A DNA stretch of 13,457 bases, from contig CAISGS010000545.1 of the NCBI GenBank assembly GCA_903884915.1, positions 1-13,457 of the forward strand, read 5' to 3'. The stretch is from an uncultured Caulobacteraceae bacterium (GTDB lineage Bacteria > Pseudomonadota > Alphaproteobacteria > Caulobacterales > Caulobacteraceae). Made by a program: the position numbers and the translations under genes. Below, piece by piece: positions 1 to 6,757 of this stretch. Each line of letters starts with the position of its first letter. Position 1 is the first letter of the stretch. A model generated the notes under the pieces. That model had not been told where the DNA came from. It did not search any database and was given only the letters and a program-made list of their open reading frames with translations.

Positions 1-218
1 ATCAGCAGGCCTTGACGCCAAGGGCGGGTTTCGAGGATTTCAAACCTTTGGATCAGACTGATGGTGACGGCTCCCATCGCGCTGCCTCCGATCATGAGCC
101 CAGCCCAATAGACGAGGCGCAAGGCAACGGGGGCTCCGTCCGTGCCAAAGGCTCCGGAGAAGGACAGAAAAAGGGCCGCAATGGCCCCGATGCCCAAGCC
201 CCGAGCATTTCGCAACAA
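1..218 (-). CDS. Partial membrane protein, N-terminal part, possibly LytTR-type regulator
   Basis: A reading frame on the minus strand is open from the left edge up to a TTG at 218 (or TTG at 215), giving 72 codons of the N-terminus; the rest lies outside the window. The start choice is an inference. There is no in-frame ATG at the beginning, and an AAGG stands 3-6 bases before the two TTG codons. A GTG at 302 is in frame but would place the direct repeats inside the gene. The protein starts with a short basic stretch (LRNAR), then a hydrophobic helix (about residues 8-22), a GAFGT turn, and a second segment with the pattern LRLVYWAGLMIGG. From memory, this FGT...RL.YW pattern is typical of the membrane domain in alphaproteobacterial LytTR-domain transcription regulators. 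The DNA-binding domain is not in the window, so the family call is weak, but a membrane protein is well supported. Confidence 0.45.
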   Translation of the reverse strand, partial: MLRNARGLGIGAIAALFLSFSGAFGTDGAPVALRLVYWAGLMIGGSAMGAVTISLIQRFEILETRPWRQGLL

Positions 219-229
219 TAACCTTGCCG

Positions 230-290
230 TTGGCGAAGCGCCAATGGCGGTGCCTTCTCGTTGGCGAAGAGGCGGTGGTGATTGGCGAAG
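230..290. repeat. Three 9-bp direct repeats in divergent promoter region
   Basis: TTGGCGAAG occurs exactly at 230-238, 261-269 and 282-290. Start-to-start distances are 31 and 21 bp, close to three and two turns of B-DNA, so the copies would face the same side of the helix. Copies 1 and 2 share 11 bp (CGTTGGCGAAG). The last two are separated by exactly 12 bp. Tandem 9-bp sites with 12-bp gaps are the usual layout for LytTR-domain regulators, although the bases match that family's consensus only partly. The array lies between the divergent starts at 218 (minus) and 358 (plus), so it is a plausible operator for either or both genes. Confidence 0.6.
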
Positions 291-344
291 ATCGGGCTGC
301 ACCGGCGGATCGGGCCTCTTAGGGTGGTGGCGATAGTTTATTTA

Positions 345-351
345 AAGAGGA
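345..351 (+). promoter_or_regulatory. Ribosome binding site of the DUF2306-like gene
   Basis: AAGAGGA lies six bases before the ATG at 358. This is the best Shine-Dalgarno match at the left end of the window and fixes the start of the downstream gene. No convincing -35/-10 pair was found between 291 and 344. Confidence 0.6.
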
Positions 352-357
352 CCTAAC

Positions 358-870
358 ATGATCATTGACGCTGGCAAGCGCCGCATCCCGCCCCTTGTCT
401 TGAGCCTAGGCCTGATGGCCTTGTTTGGGGTCGCAGCCGCCCTCATCGGCCTGCCTCAGTCCCTCGGACTGCACCGCCCAAGGTGGGATCTCTTGGCAGC
501 GCAGCCCCTCAAGGTTCAGGTCCATATCGCCGCCGCCCTTTTGGCCTTTAGCCTTGGGCTCGTGCTCTTTGCCGCGCCCAAGGGCACCTTGCCTCACCGG
601 ACCTTGGGATGGATTTGGGTGGTGTTCATGACCACCGTGGCGGCATCGTCCCTGTTTATGACGGGCCTGAATGGGACTGCCTATTCCTGGATCCACATGC
701 TGTCAGGCTATGTCCTGATCTCCTTGCCCGCCGGGGTCATTGCCGCGCGCCGCCATAAGGTTCTGGTGCACCAACGGACCATGACCGGAATGTTTCTCGG
801 CGGCATGGTCATTGCCGGAGCCTTCACCTTTTTCCCGGGCCGGTTAATGTGGCGTGTGATAATGGGCTAG
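358..870 (+). CDS. DUF2306-like small membrane protein
   Basis: The 170-residue protein has about five hydrophobic segments, near residues 12-32, 53-73, 82-102, 110-130 and 143-160, so it is an integral inner-membrane protein. The spacing of conserved-looking residues fits the DUF2306 family of predicted membrane proteins: His56 in the second helix, the His80-Arg81 pair before the third, the WIHMLSGY segment with His113 in the fourth, and H-Q-R at 138-140 before the last helix. Their function is unknown. Histidines within helices recall haem-binding membrane proteins such as cytochrome b561, but that is only an analogy. The ATG is supported by AAGAGGA six bases upstream. The gene diverges from the partial membrane protein at the left edge across an intergenic region with three direct repeats, and the large glycosyltransferase gene follows 74 bp downstream. 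The family call is from pattern memory; the membrane nature is visible directly. Confidence 0.7.
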   Translation: MIIDAGKRRIPPLVLSLGLMALFGVAAALIGLPQSLGLHRPRWDLLAAQPLKVQVHIAAALLAFSLGLVLFAAPKGTLPHRTLGWIWVVFMTTVAASSLFMTGLNGTAYSWIHMLSGYVLISLPAGVIAARRHKVLVHQRTMTGMFLGGMVIAGAFTFFPGRLMWRVIMG

Positions 871-944
871 CGCAGAAGGCCTTGGTCTGGCCATGATTTG
901 GGCTGACGAGACGCTTTCGATGTTCAATCGGTACGCGTCACACC

Positions 945-3900
945 ATGGCCAGTTCCATATTTCACGATCCGTCAGGTCAGCGCGCGCGTCGGGCGGGACT
1001 GGTGCTGGCCCTGGTTGTGTCAGGCATCTTGGCGATCATTGCCGCCTTTTTCATGACCCTTGCGACAGCGCCGCGCTTGCCGGATATGAAACTTCGTGAC
1101 CCGCGGGCCCTGTCGGCGGTGCACCGCGAAAATGTCCATAGTCTGAAGACTAAGCCCGGTTGGACCCGTGTGCCCCATCCGCACATGGCCACGCGCGGCG
1201 GTCAGGCCAAGCCCCTGACGGTTGGGTTTTATGTCAGTTGGGATGAGCTTTCGCGCCATTCCCTGACCGACCATCTGGCCCAACTGGATGTGGTCGCCCC
1301 GCAATGGATCGCTCTGAAGGACGCCAAGGGGGCCATAACCCTCACCGAAGATCCTCAAGCTACAGCCATGATCGCGGCGGCGGCCCATCGCCCGTCCGTT
1401 TTGCCTGTTCTGTTCAACGCCAAGAATATGGCCTTCAATGGCCAGATGGCCGACCGGTTCTTGGCCGATCCAGCCGCCCGCAAACGGATGGTGGCGCAGC
1501 TGGTCGATCTGGCCAAACGCCGGGGCTATGGCGGCTATGTCTTCGATTTGGAAAACCTCTCGACTGCGGGCCTTCGCGCCTATCCTAGCTTTGTCGCCCA
1601 AGCGGTTGCGGCCCTGCGCCCCTTAGGCCGAGAGGTCTGGGTCACCGCCCCGATGGACGATCCCGATTGGCCGCTCGCCAAGCTGCAAAAGGCCTCTGAT
1701 AGCCTGATGCTGATGGCCTATGACGAGCACTGGTTGACCGGTGATCCTGGGCCGGTTGCGGGGCAAGACTGGTATCAGTCCCATATGGCTGAGAGTTTTA
1801 GTGTGCTTGATCCGGCCAAGACCATGATGATCCTCGGGGCCTATGGCTATGACTGGACCCTTGCGTCCGGCACGGTTAAGGGCCGGGCCGATGTGGTGAC
1901 CTTCCATGAGGCGTCAGTTCTTGCCCGTGATGCGGGGGCGGATGTGCGCATGGATCACGCCTCGCTCAATCCGGGCTTTGCCTATCAAGATGACCAAAGG
2001 CAGCAGCATTCGGTCTGGTTCTTAGATGCCCCGACCCTGTTTAATCAGATCAAGGTCGCCGATGCTTGGCATCCCCGCGCCTATGGCGTCTGGCGGCTCG
2101 GTTCAGAAGACCCCGGCATTTGGCCGCTCTTAGGCAAGCCCTACGGGACGGCATCCTCAGCGGGTCTAACCAAAATGGGACCAGGGGAGGGCGTTGATTT
2201 TGATGGCACGGGTGAGGTTTTGCATGTCGCCTCGACGCCATCGGCCGGCAAGCGGTCCTTCACGGTCGATCCTGCCCGCGGCCTGATTGTGGATCAGCAT
2301 TATGAGGTGTTGCCATCATCCTATGAGATCAAACGCTATGGGGCCCATCCGGGGCTTGTCGCCTTGACCTTTGATGATGGCCCTGACCCGCGTTGGACCC
2401 CTGAGATTCTCGATATTCTGAAGGAAAAGAAGGCGCCCGCGACCTTCTTCATCATTGGCGAGAATATGCAGACCTGGCCGGGTCTGGTGCAGCGCGAGCT
2501 GGATGAGGGCCATATGGTCGGCAGCCACACCTACACCCATCCCAATATTGGCGAGATTTCTGCCGTCCAGACGGTGCTTGAGCTGAATGTCACCCAGCGC
2601 CTGTTCGAGACCTTGACCGGGCGATCCATGCGCCTGTTCCGCCCGCCCTATTTCGGTGACGCTGAGCCTTCAACGCCGCGCGAAGTGGCCCCCATCCTTG
2701 CGGCTCAAAAACAGGGCTATCTGACGGTCGGCCTTCGGATCGACCCTGATGATTGGCAAAAGCCCGATGCCACGCTGATCGTTGAGCGGACCTTGGCGCG
2801 GCTCGCGGATGACAATCCGGAGACAGGCGGGCAGGTGGTCTTGCTTCACGATTCGGGCGGCAATCGCGAGCATACGGTCGCAGCCCTCCCCAAGCTAATC
2901 GATGCCCTTCGCGCCCATGGCTATCGGCTGGTCACGGTCTCAGAATTGGCGGGACTGTCGCCTAAGCTGGCCCTGCCGCCGACCTCGCGGAGTGATCTTG
3001 ATATAATGCTAGATCGCTTGGGGTTTGGATTTTTCCGCATCGTCAATGCGTTTTTGCGGGTGCTGTTCATTACCGCTATCGCTCTTGGCGTGGCGCGTTT
3101 GGCCTTCTTGGCGAGCCTTTCCTTGGTGCACCGATTTACGGTTGAGGTGCGCACGCCGCCTGAGCTGGACCCGCTCACCGGACCAATGGTCACGGTCTTG
3201 ATTCCTTGTTTCAACGAGGAAAAGGTCATTGTGAATTCGGTGCGCCAAATCCTCGCCTCGAACTGGAGCCATATGGAGGTCATCGTCCTTGATGACGGCT
3301 CCAAAGATCGCACAGCGGCCGTGGTCACGGAGGCCTTTAAAGACCATCCGCAGGTTCGCCTGATGAGCTTTGAAAATGGCGGCAAGGCGCTGGCCTTGAA
3401 CCGAGGCCTCGTCGAGGCCAAGGGCGATATCATCGTGGCGCTCGATGCTGATACGCTCTTTGCGCCTGAAGCCTTGGGCCGTCTGGCCCGCTGGTTTGTT
3501 GATCCGCAGATCGGCGCTGTGGCGGGCAATGCCTTGGTCGGCAACCGGCTTAATCTGATTACCCGTTGGCAGGCGCTGGAATATGTCACGGCGCAAAATC
3601 TTGAACGGCGCGCGCTGGCGGCGCTGGGGGCCGTGACGGTGGTCCCGGGTGCCGTCGGGGCGTGGCGCAGGTCGGCCTTGATGGATCTGGGCGGTTATCC
3701 GCCGGACACACTGGCCGAGGATCAGGACCTGACCATCGCGGTTCAACGCGCCGGTTGGGATGTCGCGTTCGATCCCGATGCGCGGGCCTATACAGAGGCT
3801 CCCGATACGGTGGCGGGCCTGCTTAAGCAGCGATTCCGCTGGTCGTTCGGCACCTTGCAGTGCCTCTGGAAACATCGCGACGGCCTGTTCAGTACCAAGA

Positions 3901-4322
3901 CGCCCGTCCTTGGCTTCATCGCTTTGCCGCAGATCTGGCTGTTCCAAATCCTCTTGGCCGTCGTCGCCCCCTTGGTCGATCTCGCGGTTGTCTGGGGTGT
4001 GGTCAGCGGTATCTTGGCCCACATCGCCCATCCGATTGAGTGGTCACCCGACGAGACGAGCAATATCTTGCTCTATTGGGGCGTCTTTGTGCTGATTGAT
4101 CTGATGGCTGGGGTGATGGGGATGGCGATGGAGCGAGAAGCGCCTTGGTCTGACCTGCCTTGGCTGCCGCTTCAGCGGTTTGGCTATCGCCAACTGATGT
4201 ATTCGGTGGTGGTGCGGGCTGTGATCACGGCCGTGCGCGGCCCGCAGGTCGGCTGGGGTAAGTTGGAGCGCCGCGGGACTGCCTCTGCGCCCCTGTTCGC
4301 CTCCAAGTCTTCAGGGGGTTGA
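945..4322 (+). CDS. GH18-like / polysaccharide deacetylase / GT2 glycosyltransferase fusion
   Basis: An 1125-residue tri-domain membrane protein. After a basic N-terminus and one helix (17-41) comes a GH18-like domain (about 88-400) with FDLEN holding Asp201 and the putative catalytic Glu203, and MAYD at 257-260. A NodB/CE4 deacetylase domain (about 468-675) follows, with all five motifs: TFDDGPD (Asp477, Asp478), H528-x3-H532, RPPY at 566-569, D600-PDDW and LLHD at 633-636. A second hydrophobic stretch (699-728) leads to a family 2 glycosyltransferase (about 748-970): DDGS at 783, DAD at 834-836, EDQD at 925-928 and QRFRW at 962-966. The C-terminus has about four more membrane segments. Positive-inside topology puts GH18 and CE4 in the periplasm and GT2 in the cytoplasm. 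The architecture matches a known but uncharacterised group (CE4_GT2-like). It probably makes and trims an N-acetylhexosamine polymer; the substrate is unknown. ATG 945 is the only start after an in-frame TGA, and its ribosome site is weak. Confidence 0.88.
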   Translation: MASSIFHDPSGQRARRAGLVLALVVSGILAIIAAFFMTLATAPRLPDMKLRDPRALSAVHRENVHSLKTKPGWTRVPHPHMATRGGQAKPLTVGFYVSWDELSRHSLTDHLAQLDVVAPQWIALKDAKGAITLTEDPQATAMIAAAAHRPSVLPVLFNAKNMAFNGQMADRFLADPAARKRMVAQLVDLAKRRGYGGYVFDLENLSTAGLRAYPSFVAQAVAALRPLGREVWVTAPMDDPDWPLAKLQKASDSLMLMAYDEHWLTGDPGPVAGQDWYQSHMAESFSVLDPAKTMMILGAYGYDWTLASGTVKGRADVVTFHEASVLARDAGADVRMDHASLNPGFAYQDDQRQQHSVWFLDAPTLFNQIKVADAWHPRAYGVWRLGSEDPGIWPLLGKPYGTASSAGLTKMGPGEGVDFDGTGEVLHVASTPSAGKRSFTVDPARGLIVDQHYEVLPSSYEIKRYGAHPGLVALTFDDGPDPRWTPEILDILKEKKAPATFFIIGENMQTWPGLVQRELDEGHMVGSHTYTHPNIGEISAVQTVLELNVTQRLFETLTGRSMRLFRPPYFGDAEPSTPREVAPILAAQKQGYLTVGLRIDPDDWQKPDATLIVERTLARLADDNPETGGQVVLLHDSGGNREHTVAALPKLIDALRAHGYRLVTVSELAGLSPKLALPPTSRSDLDIMLDRLGFGFFRIVNAFLRVLFITAIALGVARLAFLASLSLVHRFTVEVRTPPELDPLTGPMVTVLIPCFNEEKVIVNSVRQILASNWSHMEVIVLDDGSKDRTAAVVTEAFKDHPQVRLMSFENGGKALALNRGLVEAKGDIIVALDADTLFAPEALGRLARWFVDPQIGAVAGNALVGNRLNLITRWQALEYVTAQNLERRALAALGAVTVVPGAVGAWRRSALMDLGGYPPDTLAEDQDLTIAVQRAGWDVAFDPDARAYTEAPDTVAGLLKQRFRWSFGTLQCLWKHRDGLFSTKTPVLGFIALPQIWLFQILLAVVAPLVDLAVVWGVVSGILAHIAHPIEWSPDETSNILLYWGVFVLIDLMAGVMGMAMEREAPWSDLPWLPLQRFGYRQLMYSVVVRAVITAVRGPQVGWGKLERRGTASAPLFASKSSGG

Positions 4323-4485
4323 ATTTCCTCTTGGGCTCCATTGATTTGGCCAGAAGGGGGCGTTCACGGCCCGATGCTGGGCGTCTGTTCTGATGGCGGG
4401 CGCAATGGCGCAAAATCCCGCTGCCCATGTTGCGTGCGATAAAGAACAAATTCGGCGCAAAGCGTGTTTTCCTTGGCCTGTTTGG
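4323..4485. other. Intergenic stretch without a recognised feature
   Basis: This part of the 265-bp gap between the glycosyltransferase fusion and sucC contains no convincing gene on either strand. It has some short GC-rich dyads (for example GCGC-AATG-GCGC near 4408), none followed by a T-run, so I do not call a terminator. mdh, which precedes sucC in many alphaproteobacteria, is not here. Confidence 0.5.
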
Positions 4486-4514
4486 TTGCGCCTGCGGTTA
4501 GCCGTCTCTATAAC
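4486..4514 (+). promoter_or_regulatory. Candidate housekeeping promoter of the suc operon
   Basis: TTGCGC (4486-4491) and TATAAC (4509-4514) are separated by 17 bp. The extended -10, TCTATAAC, matches seven of eight positions of the Caulobacter housekeeping form GCTANAWC as I recall it; the -35 half is weaker, with only TTG clearly matching. A transcript starting about seven bases downstream would have a leader of roughly 66 nt before the sucC ATG. It is the best promoter-like pair in the gap and is placed where one would expect the operon promoter. Confidence 0.5.
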
Positions 4515-4587
4515 GCGGTTCAAGATTGGTGCTGAACCTGTGTTCGGTGCTGTGTTTTCCGCGATCTTCTAGCCGCGACCGGACCTC

Positions 4588-5757
4588 ATGAACATTCACG
4601 AGCATCAAGCCAAGGCCGTCCTCAAAGAGTTCGGCGTTCCTGTTCCACGCGGCTTTGCCGCCTTTACGGTCGATGAGGCCGTTAAGGGTGCTGAAGCCCT
4701 CGGCGGTCCTGTTTGGGTCGTTAAGGCTCAGATCCACGCCGGTGGCCGTGGCAAGGGCGGCGGCGTCAAGGTCGTCAAGTCGATCGAGGCCGTTCGCGAA
4801 GAGGCGACCCGCATGTTGGGCATGACGCTGGTCACCCATCAGACCGGCCCCGCTGGCCGTTTGGTTCGCCGCCTCTATGTCGAAGAGGGCGCGGCCATTG
4901 CGCGCGAGCTTTATCTGTCCTTGCTGGTTGACCGGGTCACGTCTCGCGTCTCCGTCGTCGCCTCTACTGAGGGCGGTATGGACATCGAAGAAGTGGCAGC
5001 CCACACGCCTGAAAAGATCATGGCCTTCTCGATTGACCCAGCGACCGGCGTCTTCCCGCACCATGCGCGGACCTTGGCATCGTCCTTGGGCCTGACCGGC
5101 GCGGCCGCCAAGCAGATCCAGACCCTCCTGCCTTCGCTCTATAAGGCCTTTGTCGAGCGCGACATGGAGATGTTGGAAATCAATCCTCTGATCGTCACCG
5201 CCGACGACCAGCTGCGCGTCCTTGACGCTAAAATCTCCTTCGACAGCAACGCCCTCTATCGTCAGCCGGAAATGCGCGAGCTTCGCGACATGACCGAAGA
5301 GGACGAAAAAGAGATCGAGGCCTCCAAGTACGACCTGTCCTACATCACGCTCGACGGCGAGATTGGCTGTATGGTCAATGGCGCGGGTCTGGCCATGGCG
5401 ACGATGGACATTATCAAGCTCTATGGGGCCGAGCCTGCCAACTTCCTCGATGTTGGCGGCGGCGCGTCTAAGGAAAAGGTTACGGCAGCCTTTAAGATCA
5501 TCACCTCCGATCCGGCGGTGAAGGGGATCTTGGTCAATATCTTCGGCGGCATCATGCGCTGTGACATCATCGCCGAAGGCGTGGTGGCTGCAGTAAAGGA
5601 AGTCGGCCTGAAGGTGCCTTTGGTGGTTCGTTTGGAGGGCACCAATGTCGCCCTCGGCAAGCAGATCATCAATGAGAGCGGCCTAAACGTCATCGCAGCG
5701 AACGACCTGTCGGACGCCGCAGAAAAAATCGTCAAGGCCGTGCGGGCCGGAAACTGA
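4588..5757 (+). CDS. sucC: Succinyl-CoA synthetase beta subunit (ADP-forming)
   Basis: The 389-residue product is nearly the same length as E. coli SucC (388). With SucD it forms succinyl-CoA synthetase, which converts succinyl-CoA, ADP (or GDP) and phosphate to succinate, ATP (or GTP) and CoA, the substrate-level phosphorylation step of the TCA cycle in the cytoplasm. The N-terminal ATP-grasp domain begins MNIHEHQAK and contains the nucleotide-binding loop [10 protein letters not shown] (Gly52-Gly57 region). The C-terminal CoA-ligase-type domain has [11 protein letters not shown], the FLDVGGGA segment and [10 protein letters not shown] from Asn317. The start is supported by the conserved N-terminus; the Shine-Dalgarno match just upstream (GGAC) is poor. 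It is the first gene of the five-gene operon, with a promoter candidate about 75 bp upstream and sucD 53 bp downstream. Nothing is missing or unusual. Confidence 0.97.
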   Translation: MNIHEHQAKAVLKEFGVPVPRGFAAFTVDEAVKGAEALGGPVWVVKAQIHAGGRGKGGGVKVVKSIEAVREEATRMLGMTLVTHQTGPAGRLVRRLYVEEGAAIARELYLSLLVDRVTSRVSVVASTEGGMDIEEVAAHTPEKIMAFSIDPATGVFPHHARTLASSLGLTGAAAKQIQTLLPSLYKAFVERDMEMLEINPLIVTADDQLRVLDAKISFDSNALYRQPEMRELRDMTEEDEKEIEASKYDLSYITLDGEIGCMVNGAGLAMATMDIIKLYGAEPANFLDVGGGASKEKVTAAFKIITSDPAVKGILVNIFGGIMRCDIIAEGVVAAVKEVGLKVPLVVRLEGTNVALGKQIINESGLNVIAANDLSDAAEKIVKAVRAGN

Positions 5758-5810
5758 GCTGGATCCCACCGGGTCTGAAGATCGATTTCTAGAAAGCTGA
5801 AGCAGGGCGC

Positions 5811-6689
5811 ATGTCCATCCTGATCGACAAGAACACCAAGGTTATCTGCCAGGGAATCACCGGTTCTCAGGGCACATTCCACACCGAGCAAGCCATGGCC
5901 TATGGCACGCAGATGGTCGCTGGGGTAACCCCCGGCAAGGGCGGCATGACCCATGTTGGTCTGCCCGTCTATGACACGGTTGCCGAAGCGCGTGAGCGCA
6001 CGGGCGCAACGGCCTCGGCCATCTATGTGCCGCCGCCCTTTGCCGCCGACTCGATCCTCGAGGCCATTGCCGCCGAGATCCCGCTGATCGTCTGCATCAC
6101 CGAAGGCATTCCTGTGGCCGACATGGTCAAGGTTCGCCGCGCGCTGGACGGCTCCAAGTCGCGCCTGATCGGTCCAAACTGCCCCGGCGTTCTTACGCCG
6201 GATCAGTGCAAGATCGGCATTATGCCCGGAAATATCTTCTCAAATGGCTCGGTGGGTGTTGTTTCACGCTCCGGCACCCTTACCTATGAGGCTGTTTTCC
6301 AGACCACGAATGTGGGCTTGGGTCAGACCACAGCCGTCGGCATCGGCGGCGATCCGGTCAAGGGCACTGAGTTCATCGACATTCTGGAAATGTTCTTGGC
6401 CGACGAAGCCACCAAGTCGATCATCATGATTGGTGAAATTGGTGGCTCTGCCGAAGAGGACGCTGCGGACTTCATTAAGCATTCCAAGATTAAAAAGCCT
6501 ATGGTCGGGTTCATCGCCGGCCGCACAGCCCCTCCGGGGCGTCGGATGGGTCACGCGGGCGCGATCATCTCCGGCGGTAAGGGTGGCGCTGAAGACAAGA
6601 TTGCAGCGATGGAGGCCGCGGGTATTCGCGTGTCACCGTCTCCCGCAGCACTGGGCCAGACCTTGGTCGAGTTGCTTAAGAGCCTGTGA
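5811..6689 (+). CDS. sucD: Succinyl-CoA synthetase alpha subunit
   Basis: The 292-residue protein matches the length of E. coli SucD (289). It is the subunit that binds CoA and carries the phosphohistidine intermediate. The N-terminal Rossmann-like CoA-binding domain shows GITGSQG followed by [14 protein letters not shown]. The central part has the IGPNCPGV segment, and the active-site histidine is His248 in [10 protein letters not shown]. Both subunits are therefore complete and adjacent, as in most bacteria. An imperfect GCAGGG before the ATG serves as ribosome site. The 53-bp gap to sucC has a weak 5-bp dyad (5762-5766 with 5771-5775) and a 10-bp palindrome TTTCTAGAAA (5786-5795), neither of which I assign a function. 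sucA follows after 68 bp that contain a strong inverted repeat. Confidence 0.97.
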   Translation: MSILIDKNTKVICQGITGSQGTFHTEQAMAYGTQMVAGVTPGKGGMTHVGLPVYDTVAEARERTGATASAIYVPPPFAADSILEAIAAEIPLIVCITEGIPVADMVKVRRALDGSKSRLIGPNCPGVLTPDQCKIGIMPGNIFSNGSVGVVSRSGTLTYEAVFQTTNVGLGQTTAVGIGGDPVKGTEFIDILEMFLADEATKSIIMIGEIGGSAEEDAADFIKHSKIKKPMVGFIAGRTAPPGRRMGHAGAIISGGKGGAEDKIAAMEAAGIRVSPSPAALGQTLVELLKSL

Positions 6690-6706
6690 TCTACACACGC
6701 AAGGGA

Positions 6707-6742
6707 GCGATCCGCATCGGCTGATGTCCTGCGGCGGATCGC
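6707..6742 (+). promoter_or_regulatory. Inverted repeat (hairpin) between sucD and sucA
   Basis: GCGATCCGC (6707-6715) and GCGGATCGC (6734-6742) are perfect 9-bp complements around an 18-nt loop. No T-run follows, so it is not a standard terminator. The 3' arm ends two bases before the TAGGA ribosome-binding region of sucA (6744-6748). In mRNA the hairpin could mark a processing or stability point, or affect sucA translation; as DNA it could be an operator. The dyad is seen directly; the role is inferred. Confidence 0.55.
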
Positions 6743-6757
6743 CTAGGAACGAAGACT

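Noticed and set aside
218..302. GTG at 302 as the start of the left minus-strand gene
   Set aside because: It would translate the direct repeats and a Pro/Arg/Gln-rich stretch before the membrane helix; the TTG codons at 218/215 after AAGG are more plausible.
12..336. Short plus-strand open frames at the left edge
   Set aside because: They lack ribosome sites and protein-like composition, and the minus strand here encodes a credible membrane protein.
871..944. Possible terminator or promoter before the fusion gene
   Set aside because: Only a 4-bp GGCC dyad and no clear -35/-10 pair were found.
893..1099. Plus-strand open frame overlapping the start of the fusion gene
   Set aside because: It is in a different frame from the well-supported 945-4322 gene and has no recognisable content.
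3009..4031. 340-codon minus-strand open frame opposite the GT2 domain
   Set aside because: Antisense shadow of the glycosyltransferase; composition rich in His, Gln, Arg and Asp as expected of reversed GC-rich codons.
5762..5795. Small dyad (GATCC/GGGTC) and TTTCTAGAAA palindrome between sucC and sucD
   Set aside because: Both are short and could be chance; no T-run and no link to a start site, so no function is claimed.
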